Shown here: positions 19,244 to 27,725 of the stretch, piece by piece
Layout: every line of letters begins with the position of its first letter
Numbering within the stretch: the stretch's first letter is position 1
From: Actinomycetes bacterium
GTDB taxonomy: Bacteria > Actinomycetota > Actinomycetes > Actinomycetales > Demequinaceae
DNA: 48,562 nt
Direction: 5' to 3'
Assembly: GCA_030428165.1 (NCBI GenBank)
Contig: JAUIBG010000002.1
Span: 1-48,562, forward strand
The notes under the pieces: model-generated
What the model was told of the DNA's origin: nothing
Database searches by the model: none
Seen by the model: only the letters and a program-made list of their open reading frames with translations
Program-made: the position numbers and the translations under genes

Positions 19244-20782
19244 TTATGCCACCTCCGACATGCTTGTGATGATCTGGTCATCGTCGATTTCGTCTGCGTA
19301 CGCGTCGAGGCGGACCTCGCCCTCGACGAGCACGATCACTCGGTCCGCGACCTGCCTGAGCTCGTCGACGTCGCTGAGCATCACGACGACACACGCGCCG
19401 TCGGCCGCCTGGCTCCTCGCCTTCAGCGACAGCTCCGTGCGCGCGCCGATGTCGACGCCGCGGAAGGGCTCGTCGAGGATCAGCACCCGGGGTCCGGCAG
19501 CCATCCAGCGCGCGACCACGACCTTCTGCTGATTGCCTCCCGACAGTGCGTCCACGGGCTGGTTTGGCCCGGTCGCGACCACGCCGAAGTCCTCGATCGC
19601 CGTGGCCGATGCGGCCCGCTCGGCGCCGCCCGCCATCACGCCCAGGCGCGCGAAGCGGCTGAGGAACGGCACGGTCAGCGTGCGTGTGATGGACCAGCCG
19701 GGGAACATCGCCTCGTGGGCGCGGTCCTCCGGCACGAGGAACACGCCGGCGTCGACGGCCGTGCTCGGGTGACGCGGCGCGAACGGCTTGCCGTCGAGCG
19801 TGAACGTGCCCGCCTCGAGGCGGTTCGCGCCGAACACGGCCTGGGCGAGCTCGGTCTTGCCTGCGCCGATGAGGCCGATGATGGCCGTCACCTCGCCGTA
19901 CCTGAAGTCCATGTCGACGAGCGCCGAGTCGTCGAGGATGCGGGCGCCGGAGATGCTGAGCGCGGTTCCCTCGCCCCGCTGGACCTGCAGCGCGCTCTCC
20001 TCCTCGAGCGCCTCGCGGCCGAGCATGGCGCCGATCGCGACGCCCAGGTCGAACGGCGCCGCCTGCTCGTCGACGACCTTGCCGTCGCGCAGCACCACGA
20101 CGGTGTCGGCGAGCTGGCGGATCTCGGACAGGCGGTGGGACACGTAGAGGATCGCGACGCCGGCGTCGCGCAGCTGCTCGACGAGGGCGAAGAGCCTCTC
20201 GGCCTCGGAGGCCGAGAGCGTCGAGGTGGGCTCGTCGAGGACGAGCACCTTGGGGCGGTGCACCAGCGCGCGGGCGAGCAGCAGCAGCTGGCAGTCGGCG
20301 ATGCCGAGGTGGAAGACGTCCTGCTTGAGGATCGAGTCGTCCCAGTCGAGGTCGAGGGTGGAGGCGATGGTGCGGGCGCGCGGCATCAGGCGCCGCAGCG
20401 AGCTGACGGCGGGGAACTCGCCGCGCGCGATCTCCTCGAAGACGAGGTTCTCCGCGACGGTCAGCCCGGGGACGATCGAGTCGTCGATGCGCTGGTGGAC
20501 CGTCTGGATGCCGTGCTTGGACGCGTCGGAGGGAGACTCGATCTCGACCTCGTCGCCGTCGACCCTGACGGTGCCGCCCTGGGCGGAGTAGACGCCGGAG
20601 AGCACCTTGATGAGGGTCGACTTCCCTGCGCCGTTGGCGCCGAGCAGCGCCGTGACCGAGCCGGGGCGCAGCTTGAGGTCGACTCCCTTGAGCACCTGGT
20701 TCGCTCCGAACGCGATGGTGATCGAGTCGAGCTCGAGTGCCCAGTTCTCATCCGTGGTCGTCGTCACGTCAGTCCTTCCCAC
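19244..20782 (-). CDS. RbsA-like sugar ABC transporter ATP-binding protein with two ABC domains
   Basis: GANGAGKSTLIKVLSG, second domain GLIGAGKTELAQ, LSGGNQQKVVVARW; true start probably a few codons inside the ORF. Confidence 0.92.
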   Translation of the reverse strand: MGRTDVTTTTDENWALELDSITIAFGANQVLKGVDLKLRPGSVTALLGANGAGKSTLIKVLSGVYSAQGGTVRVDGDEVEIESPSDASKHGIQTVHQRIDDSIVPGLTVAENLVFEEIARGEFPAVSSLRRLMPRARTIASTLDLDWDDSILKQDVFHLGIADCQLLLLARALVHRPKVLVLDEPTSTLSASEAERLFALVEQLRDAGVAILYVSHRLSEIRQLADTVVVLRDGKVVDEQAAPFDLGVAIGAMLGREALEEESALQVQRGEGTALSISGARILDDSALVDMDFRYGEVTAIIGLIGAGKTELAQAVFGANRLEAGTFTLDGKPFAPRHPSTAVDAGVFLVPEDRAHEAMFPGWSITRTLTVPFLSRFARLGVMAGGAERAASATAIEDFGVVATGPNQPVDALSGGNQQKVVVARWMAAGPRVLILDEPFRGVDIGARTELSLKARSQAADGACVVVMLSDVDELRQVADRVIVLVEGEVRLDAYADEIDDDQIITSMSEVA

Positions 20783-20850
20783 GTCGTCGTGGTTGCCATC
20801 AGGGGGGTGTCGGGCCCCGCGTGGGGACGCGGGGCCCGACGGGGTGGTGC

Positions 20851-21951
20851 CTAGAAGGTGACCGAGGGGATCCAGTCCGCCGAGGAGACATCGGAGATGT
20901 TCAGCTCGGGGATGGACGACCGCAGGTCCTCCATGTTCGTGATGCCATTCTCAAGGAGCATGTCACGGGTGATGAGCACCGGCGGGAAGTCGACGGTCAT
21001 GCCGTCCAGCTCGCCCGCCATGTGGAGTGCGAGGGTGCGGACGACCGCGGCGCCGATGGCGTTCGGGTCGGTCGCTCCGGTCGCCATCCACTGGCTGTCG
21101 TCCGCGATCATCAGCTCGATGTCGGCGGTCGAGATGTCGGCGCCGTAGACCAGGACGTCCTCGGTGCCGGCGACCTGCTCGAGGCCGGACAGCGTGCCCT
21201 TCGTGAACTCGTCGTACGGCGCGTAGATCGCGACGACGGACGGGTTCGAGGTGACGGCGGAGGTCACCATCGGCGCGGTGTCGGTGGCCGTGGAGTTGGT
21301 GAACGATCCGGTCTTGAACAGCTCGTTCCAGCCGTTGGCAGCGGTGTACTCGTTCCACACCACGTCGCGGCGGTCGAGCGGCGCGATGCCGGCGACGTTC
21401 ACGTAGCCCACGTCGACTCCCTCGCCGACGTCGGCGAGCATCTGGTCGAGCACCAGCGACGCCATCAGGGCGTCGGACTGCTGCGTCTGGACGGCGTCGG
21501 GAGCGCACTCCTGGATGACGACGTCGTAGATGATGACGGCGATGCCCGCCTCCAGCGCGTCGTTGACGCCGGTGCACAGGGTGTCGGGGAGTCCGTGGCG
21601 GACGATGATGGCGTCAACGCCCGAGGCGATGGCCTGCTCGAGCTGCGTCGCCTGGGTGGCGTTGTCGCCCTGGGCGTCGTAGACGTCGAGCGTCATGCCG
21701 AGGGCCTCGGCCTGCTGCCTCGTGCCGTTGAGGTACTGCTGGAAGTAGTCGCCCTGGCCGGACTGCTGGACGATGGCGACCGAGACCTCGCCGTCGAACG
21801 GTGCGGGTGCAGCCGCCGTGGTCTCGCCGACCGACGAGGTCTCCTCAGGTGCGGAGCTCTCCTCGGGGGTGCTGGTGGACTGGGTGCATGCGGTCATCGC
21901 GAGCACCGCCGCGGTGGTCACCGCGATCATGGTGGGTACCTTGCGCTTCAT
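20851..21951 (-). CDS. RbsB-like periplasmic sugar-binding lipoprotein
   Basis: Lipoprotein signal VLAMTACTQS; substrate-binding fold sequence; adjacent to ABC genes. Confidence 0.9.
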   Translation of the reverse strand: MKRKVPTMIAVTTAAVLAMTACTQSTSTPEESSAPEETSSVGETTAAAPAPFDGEVSVAIVQQSGQGDYFQQYLNGTRQQAEALGMTLDVYDAQGDNATQATQLEQAIASGVDAIIVRHGLPDTLCTGVNDALEAGIAVIIYDVVIQECAPDAVQTQQSDALMASLVLDQMLADVGEGVDVGYVNVAGIAPLDRRDVVWNEYTAANGWNELFKTGSFTNSTATDTAPMVTSAVTSNPSVVAIYAPYDEFTKGTLSGLEQVAGTEDVLVYGADISTADIELMIADDSQWMATGATDPNAIGAAVVRTLALHMAGELDGMTVDFPPVLITRDMLLENGITNMEDLRSSIPELNISDVSSADWIPSVTF

Positions 21952-21986
21952 TGCGTCGATCCTCCGTGTGATGTGCTGATCCCGCC

Positions 21987-23081
21987 CTAGCGCGAGATCA
22001 GGTCCTTCAGCGGCTCCGGCGACGATGATGCCGCAGGCTCCGCGATCCCCTTCTCCGTGACGACCGCCGACACCAGGTCGCCCGGGGTGACGTCAAAGGC
22101 GGGGTTGAATGTGGTGACGCCCTCCGGCGCCACCACAGCGCCGCCAAAGGAGTGGACCTCCTCAGCCGGCCGTTCCTCGATGACGATGTCGTTCCCGTCC
22201 GCGGTGTCGAGGTCCACCGTGGTCCAGGGCGCCGCCACCACGAACGGGATCCCGGCGCGCTGGCACGCGAGTGCCAGGGCGACGGAGCCGATCTTGTTGG
22301 CGGTGTCGCCGTTCGCGGCAATGCGATCGGCGCCGATGATGGCGACGTCCACCAGCCCGCGGAGGATGGTGCTCGATGCGGCACCGTCCACCTCGATGGC
22401 GTGGGGGATCTCGTCGCGGGTGAGCTCCCAGCTGGTCAGCCGGCTGCCCTGCAGCAGCGGACGGGTCTCGTCCGCGTACACATAGTCGAGCGCTCCGCGC
22501 TCGTGAAGCTCGTGGATGATGCCGTAGGCCGTGCCCCACGCCGTGGTCGCGAGGGCCCCGGTGTTGCAGTGGGTGACGACCCTGACCTTCTCCTTGCCCG
22601 TGCGGGCCAGGATCCAGTCGGCGCCCAGGCGGGACAGCTCCCGGTTGGCGGCCTCGTCCTCGGCCACGAGCTCGAGCGCCGCAGCGAGCACCGCCTCGAC
22701 GCCCTCGGACACGTGGGCCGATGCGCGGTCCGCCCCGACGGCGAGGTTGACGGCGGTGGGCCTGGCGTCGCGGATCCTCAGGATCTGCGCGGCGAGCTCA
22801 TCGTCGGACCAGCCCTCGGCAGCCGCCTGGTTCATCGCGACCACCACGCCGAGCGCGCCGGTGGCGCCGAGGGCGGGGGCGCCGCGGACGGCGAGCGAGA
22901 GCACCGCGTCGACGAGAGCGTCGACGGTGGTGATCTCGAGATACGTCTCGACGGCGGGAAGCGCCGTCTGGTCGATCAGCCTGATGTGGGGTGTGGGCGA
23001 CTCGCGCCATTCGATTGCTCGTACCACCGCTGCTCCATTGCATCCTGGCTCGCCGTACACCGTCGTACAGGTCATCGCCAA
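21987..23081 (-). CDS. mtnA: S-methyl-5-thioribose-1-phosphate isomerase-like
   Basis: AVRGAPALGATGALGVV, VVTHCNTGALATTAWGTA, YADETRPLLQGSRLTSWEL, IIGADRIAANGDTANKIGS, NPAFDVTP; exact start uncertain. Confidence 0.93.
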   Translation of the reverse strand: MAMTCTTVYGEPGCNGAAVVRAIEWRESPTPHIRLIDQTALPAVETYLEITTVDALVDAVLSLAVRGAPALGATGALGVVVAMNQAAAEGWSDDELAAQILRIRDARPTAVNLAVGADRASAHVSEGVEAVLAAALELVAEDEAANRELSRLGADWILARTGKEKVRVVTHCNTGALATTAWGTAYGIIHELHERGALDYVYADETRPLLQGSRLTSWELTRDEIPHAIEVDGAASSTILRGLVDVAIIGADRIAANGDTANKIGSVALALACQRAGIPFVVAAPWTTVDLDTADGNDIVIEERPAEEVHSFGGAVVAPEGVTTFNPAFDVTPGDLVSAVVTEKGIAEPAASSSPEPLKDLISR

Positions 23082-23097
23082 CGACGCTCACGCTAGA

Positions 23098-23112
23098 AGT
23101 TGTCTGACAACT
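23098..23112. promoter_or_regulatory. 15-bp perfect palindrome AGTTGTCTGACAACT, putative GntR operator
   Basis: Same core TTGTCNGACAA as the site at 23962; in the mtnA/gntR divergent region. Confidence 0.75.
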
Positions 23113-23211
23113 CTGTCAACTCTGTATATCGAATCGTGACTATTGGGCTTGCTGTTGTCGGCCAGAAGCGGAGACACTACAGTTCACACACCGCAGAGAT
23201 GGGGGCACGAC

Positions 23212-23928
23212 GTGGGCACTGGCACCACACTCGTCACACAGGTCGTCGCCGACCTCAGGGACATGCTCGCGAGCGACGAGTACCCGCCGGGCTCGCGGCT
23301 CCCCTCAGAGACCAGCCTCGCCGAGAAGCACGGCGTCTCGCGCCCGACGGTGCGCACCGCGATCAAGGAGCTCGAGGCCCAGGGCCTCGTCCGCACCAAG
23401 CAGGGCGCCGGCACCTTCGTCGCGGAGCGCGCGACCATCACCGCAGGCCTCGAGCGGCTCGACTCGATCTCCGACTCGATCCGCGCCCAGGGCCACGAGC
23501 CGGGCATGATCTACAAGGCGCGCGTCGTGCGTCCGCTGCTGCCCGATGAGGCCACCTACCTGGAGCGGGACTCGAATTCGCTCGCACTTGAGATCCGACG
23601 TTCCATCCTCTCGGACGGCAAGGTCGTCGCCTACTCCTACGACCTCATGCCCATGGAGATCTACGGAGAGGACAAGGATCCGCAGGAGCTCACCGGCTCC
23701 CTGTTCGAGTACCTCCGCACCGTGGCCGGCATGGTCCCGCGCTACGCGGTGGCCAGGGTGCACGCCGTGTCGTCGTCGAGCGTGGGCTGGGATCACGAGC
23801 CAGGGCAGGGCGACCTGTACCTGCTGCTCGATCAGGTGCACTACGACGCGGGCCACGAGGCGCTGCTGTACTCCCGCACGTACTTCATCGAGGGACGCTA
23901 CGAGTTCTCGATGGTGCGCTCCGGCTAG
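23212..23928 (+). CDS. GntR/HutC-family transcriptional regulator
   Basis: GntR HTH (YPPGSRLPSETSLAEKHGVSRPTVRTAIKELEAQGLVRTKQGAGTFV) plus UTRA-like effector domain; GTG start at 23212. Confidence 0.9.
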   Translation: MGTGTTLVTQVVADLRDMLASDEYPPGSRLPSETSLAEKHGVSRPTVRTAIKELEAQGLVRTKQGAGTFVAERATITAGLERLDSISDSIRAQGHEPGMIYKARVVRPLLPDEATYLERDSNSLALEIRRSILSDGKVVAYSYDLMPMEIYGEDKDPQELTGSLFEYLRTVAGMVPRYAVARVHAVSSSSVGWDHEPGQGDLYLLLDQVHYDAGHEALLYSRTYFIEGRYEFSMVRSG

Positions 23929-23961
23929 CGCCGTGTTGCGCGGCTTGAAACGTTCGCTGTA

Positions 23962-23976
23962 ACTTGTCAGACAAGT
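23962..23976. promoter_or_regulatory. 15-bp perfect palindrome ACTTGTCAGACAAGT, putative GntR operator
   Basis: Core TTGTCNGACAA matches the site at 23098; just upstream of the aldolase gene. Confidence 0.75.
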
Positions 23977-24011
23977 AAGACAGCAGTCCTCAGCGAATGT
24001 CAGGGAGAGCC

Positions 24012-24662
24012 ATGTCCGCAGACGCCACCGAGCAGCAGCTCCGCGAGCAGATCGTCGAGATTGGCCGCCGCATGTGGGAGCGGGAGTACGTCGCGGCCAA
24101 CGACGGCAACGTCTCGGTCCGCCTGCCCGACGGCAACGTCCTGTGCACCCCCACCTTCGTCAGCAAGGGGACCATGACCCCGGAGTCGCTCCCGATCGTC
24201 ACACTCGAAGGCGCGGTGGTCTCCCAGGGCGACGGCCCCGGCCCCAGCTCCGAGATCCTCATGCACCTGCGCTGCTACATCGAGGACCCCAGCGTTGTCG
24301 CCGTGGTGCACGCCCACCCCGCCACCGCCACCGCCTTCGCGATCCGCGGCGAGGGGCTCCACGGCGCGTTGATGCCCGAGGTCGTGGTCGTCCTTGGCGA
24401 CGTGCCGCTCGCACCGTTCGCCGTGCCGTCGACGCAGGAGATGCCGGACTCGGTCGCCCCCTTCGTGAAGGGCAACCGCGCGTGCCTGCTGGAGCACCAC
24501 GGCGCCCTGTCGTGGTCGTCCGTCTCCCTCGAGGACGCGTACCTCACCATGGAGCGCGTGGAGCACGTCGCGAAGATCACCGCGATCGCACGCGGCCTGG
24601 GTGGGGAGCGCGAGATCGCCCCTGCCGACATGGAGCGCATGCGCGCAAGGTTCGGTCTCTAG
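24012..24662 (+). CDS. Class II aldolase (L-fuculose-phosphate aldolase-like; candidate Ald2/DrdA)
   Basis: AANDGNVSVRLPDGNVLCTPTFVSKG, HAHPATATAFAI, HHGALSW; RBS GGGAGAG upstream. Confidence 0.88.
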   Translation: MSADATEQQLREQIVEIGRRMWEREYVAANDGNVSVRLPDGNVLCTPTFVSKGTMTPESLPIVTLEGAVVSQGDGPGPSSEILMHLRCYIEDPSVVAVVHAHPATATAFAIRGEGLHGALMPEVVVVLGDVPLAPFAVPSTQEMPDSVAPFVKGNRACLLEHHGALSWSSVSLEDAYLTMERVEHVAKITAIARGLGGEREIAPADMERMRARFGL

Positions 24663-24734
24663 CCGGCGGGACCCGCGGCCCGGCGGGCGCCGACGTTTTG
24701 GCGCCTGAGGGACGAGCGGGTACGATATCCCGTT

Positions 24735-24821
24735 GGTAGCGTGTCCGAGCGGCCTAAGGAGCACGCCTCGAAAGCGTGTGTGGGGGCAACTCCACCGTGG
24801 GTTCAAATCCCACCGCTACCG
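24735..24821 (+). tRNA. tRNA-Ser(CGA)
   Basis: Acceptor GGTAGCG/CGCTACC, anticodon arm CACGC-CTCGAAA-GCGTG, T-loop GGTTCAAATCC, long variable arm. Confidence 0.93.
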
Positions 24822-24828
24822 CTCTCGG

Positions 24829-24875
24829 AAGCCCCCGCGTTTCCCCTGATAATTCGGGGAATGCGGGGGCTTTCC
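24829..24875 (+). terminator. Intrinsic terminator-like hairpin after tRNA-Ser
   Basis: AAGCCCCCGC...TTCCCC-tgataattc-GGGGAA-t-GCGGGGGCTT followed by T-rich ttcc. Confidence 0.75.
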
Positions 24876-26621
24876 TCATGTCTCGCCGGCGCCCTCGGCC
24901 CCGTCATCCCACCTGGTGCCGCCCAGGTCGCCACGGAGCGTGCCGGTGAACTCGTCCACCGCCGCCCCCACCGTCGGCGCGACCCGGTCGGGCGCGAAGC
25001 GCTCGGCCACCCCATGGCGGCGCAGCACGTCCAGCACCGGATCCTTGAGCTCCGCGAGCACGAGCGTGATCCCGTTCGCGTGGAGGTAGTCGTCGAGCTC
25101 GACGAGGGCGTCGACGGCGGTCGAGTCGATGTCGGTGATGGGCTCGGCTGCGAGGATCACCGCACGGGTGTCGGGGCCGGCGTCCTCGACCCTGCGCCTC
25201 ACCCAGGTGCCGAACTCCGCCGCGTTCGCGAAGAACAGCGGGGCGTCGAAGCGCACGATCACCAGGCCGGGGATGGGCTCGGCGTGCTCCGCGTGGCGCG
25301 AGAGGTCGTGGTAGCCGCGCATGCCGGGCACCCTGCCCAGCTGGGCGCGGTACGGCCGGCGCGCGTGCTCGACGAACGCCAGCAGCGACAGCGCGAGGGC
25401 GATCACGATGCCCTCCAGCACCCCGACCACCAGCACGCCGACGAGCGCCGCGAGCCCCACCAGCGCATCGGCCCTGTCGACCCTCCACAGGCGCACCTGC
25501 GTCCTGACGTCGATGAGCGTCAGCACCGCGGCGATGACGACGGCGGCGAGCACCGCATCGGGCAGGAAGGCGGTGAGCCCCGGCAGGGCGAGGACGAAGA
25601 GCAGCACCAGTGCGGCGCCCACGATCCCCGTGAGCTGGGTGCGTGAGCCTGCGGCCTCAGCCACCGGCGTGCGCGACGACGATGCGGAGATCGGGAAGCC
25701 GCCCAGGGCGCCGGATGCGATGTTCGCGAGACCCATGCCGCGCAGCTCGTCGCTGCCGTCCACCTCCTCGCCGCGCCGTGCGGCGAGCGAGCGCGACAGC
25801 ACCGCAGTGTCGGTGAAGGCGACCAGCGCGATGCCTGCCGCCGGCGCCAGCAGCGCCAGCACATCGGCCCAGGCCAGGCCGGTCAGCGCGGGGGCCGGGA
25901 GTCCCTGCGGGAGGGCGCCGACCACTGGCATGCTCTGCTCGAGGCCGAGCGCCCACGTGGCGACCGTGCCGAGCACCACCACGACGAGGACTCCTGGCAC
26001 CCGGCTGCGCAGCCGGCGCATCACCAGGATCGTGGCGAGCGAGACGACGCCGAGCGCCGCCGCCGCTGGCACGAGATCGCCGGCGACGACCGCCGTGGCG
26101 ACCTCGGCGAGGCGGCCCCAGGGCGCATCGGCCGTCGTCGCGACTCCGAGCAGCGCGGGCAGCTGGGCGGCGATGACGACCAGCGCGATGGCATTGAGGT
26201 AGCCCACGCGCACCGGCTTGGACAGCAGCTCCGTGACGACGCCGAGGCGCAGCAGCCCTGCGATGACCATGAAGACGCCGACGAGGATCGCCAGGAGGCC
26301 CGCGAGTGCGACCGCACGGTCGGGGTCGCCGTGAGCCAGGGGGAGGATGGTCGCCGCGATGATGGGCGCGAGCGCCGAGTCGGGACCGAGCACCAGGATG
26401 CGCGAGGGGCCGAACACCGCGTACGCGAGGAGCGGCACGATCGTCGCGTAGAGGCCGGTGACGGGAGGCAGGCCGGCAACCGTGGCGTAGCCCATGCCGG
26501 CGGGGATCAGCAGGGCGGTGAGGACCAGCCCCGAGCGCAGGTCCGGCCACAGCCACGCGCGGCGGTAGCCCGCTGCCGTGGCGACTCCGGGGAGCCACCG
26601 CGAGATCACTGACGACGCCAT
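24876..26621 (-). CDS. SulP family anion permease with C-terminal STAS domain
   Basis: GMGYATVAGLPPVTGLYATIVPLLAYAVFGPSR; STAS DIDSTAVDALVELDDYL. Confidence 0.92.
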   Translation of the reverse strand: MASSVISRWLPGVATAAGYRRAWLWPDLRSGLVLTALLIPAGMGYATVAGLPPVTGLYATIVPLLAYAVFGPSRILVLGPDSALAPIIAATILPLAHGDPDRAVALAGLLAILVGVFMVIAGLLRLGVVTELLSKPVRVGYLNAIALVVIAAQLPALLGVATTADAPWGRLAEVATAVVAGDLVPAAAALGVVSLATILVMRRLRSRVPGVLVVVVLGTVATWALGLEQSMPVVGALPQGLPAPALTGLAWADVLALLAPAAGIALVAFTDTAVLSRSLAARRGEEVDGSDELRGMGLANIASGALGGFPISASSSRTPVAEAAGSRTQLTGIVGAALVLLFVLALPGLTAFLPDAVLAAVVIAAVLTLIDVRTQVRLWRVDRADALVGLAALVGVLVVGVLEGIVIALALSLLAFVEHARRPYRAQLGRVPGMRGYHDLSRHAEHAEPIPGLVIVRFDAPLFFANAAEFGTWVRRRVEDAGPDTRAVILAAEPITDIDSTAVDALVELDDYLHANGITLVLAELKDPVLDVLRRHGVAERFAPDRVAPTVGAAVDEFTGTLRGDLGGTRWDDGAEGAGET

Positions 26622-26688
26622 CGTCGGCCTCCTAGGTCCATCCTCCCGCAGCGCGCGGGCGATGGACAGGGCCGAGCGGCCTATCCGG

Positions 26689-27384
26689 CTACGACTCCGG
26701 GCTCGGCGTGGGCGAGGCGGTCGCGAGCGGGTTGTCGGGCAGCTCGCGCGGAGCCGGCACCGTCGACACGAGGTTCACCGGCAGGCATTCGCCCGATGCG
26801 GTCAGCTCGATGTCGGCCATCGCGCTCACATCTGCGGCGGAGACGAGCGTCTCCTCGGGGTTGTACGCGTCGCCGAGCACCAGGTCGACCGTCGCGTCCG
26901 CGCGGTTGTCGAGGACGAGAGCGGCGCCCTCGAAGTGGCGGTCGAGCGTGTACGCGGCCAGGAGGCCCTGGGCGCCGTAGTGGATCTCGACCGCGACCTC
27001 CTCGTCCACGCTCGAGGTCGTCCAGTTGACCGCGCCGACGGTGACGAAGCCGCGCCCATCGAGGATGTCCTCGACGCCGCCGGCGAGCCCGTTGACGTCG
27101 GAGGCGTTGTTGACGCGGACCACGACGGTGTCGGCGGACGCCGCGAAGGCGCCGTCTGGCGGGCAGGCGAGGCTGACGTCGTCGACGTTCACGCCACCCT
27201 CGGGGGTGACGAGCGGTGCGGAGAAGGGGCCGTCGACCTGACCGTTGTAGACGGCAACCGAGAAGATCGCAGCAGCGCCGAGCCCGATGACGAGGACTCC
27301 GAAGATGGCGATCTGCCTCTCGCGCCGCGAGCGGCGGACCTCACGACGAGGACGGCCGGGGCGGCTCGATGGCGTCTCGCTCAC
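26689..27384 (-). CDS. LytR C-terminal-domain membrane protein
   Basis: Single TM (IAIFGVLVIGLGAAAIFSVAVY); VVVRVNNASDVNGLAGGVEDILDGRGFVTVG typical of LytR_C; GTG start at 27384. Confidence 0.75.
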   Translation of the reverse strand: MSETPSSRPGRPRREVRRSRRERQIAIFGVLVIGLGAAAIFSVAVYNGQVDGPFSAPLVTPEGGVNVDDVSLACPPDGAFAASADTVVVRVNNASDVNGLAGGVEDILDGRGFVTVGAVNWTTSSVDEEVAVEIHYGAQGLLAAYTLDRHFEGAALVLDNRADATVDLVLGDAYNPEETLVSAADVSAMADIELTASGECLPVNLVSTVPAPRELPDNPLATASPTPSPES

Positions 27385-27415
27385 AGAACCGTCCTCGTCA
27401 TAGGGCCACGGGTGG

Positions 27416-27500
27416 CGGAGGATGGGGGATTCGAACCCCCGAGGGCTTGCACCCAACACGCGTTCCAGGCGTGCGCCATAGGCCGCTAGGCGAATCCTCC
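27416..27500 (-). tRNA. tRNA-Ser(GGA)
   Basis: Reverse complement GGAGGATTCGCCTAG...anticodon arm CACGC-CTGGAAC-GCGTG...GGGGGTTCGAATCCCCC-ATCCTCC. Confidence 0.93.
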
Positions 27501-27581
27501 AGGAGCACACATGGTACCCGAGTGACACGGGGGACCGCGAACCCGCGCGAACGGGGGCCGATGCCGGGTACGATGGACGCC

Positions 27582-27670
27582 GGCCCTCCACGTGGCGCCA
27601 CCTCGCCCAACTCCCCCAGGTCGGAAACGAAGCAAGGGTAAGCGGGCTCTGGCGGGTGCGTGGAGGGTCC
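27582..27670 (+). ncRNA. ffs: Bacterial small SRP RNA (4.5S)
   Basis: Closing stem GGCCCTCCACG/CGTGGAGGGTCC, conserved CAGGTCGGAAACGAAGCAAGGGTAA apical region; upstream of dnaX. Confidence 0.9.
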
Positions 27671-27725
27671 TCTCATGTCCCCATCCGCGCGTGCCGCGTC
27701 GGTCCCTCGGGCTAGGCTCGCTCCC

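Noticed and set aside
17474-20854. 1126-aa plus-strand ORF spanning the mtnK-ABC genes
   Set aside because: Antisense to four genes with clear domain motifs; composition artefact of GC-rich third positions
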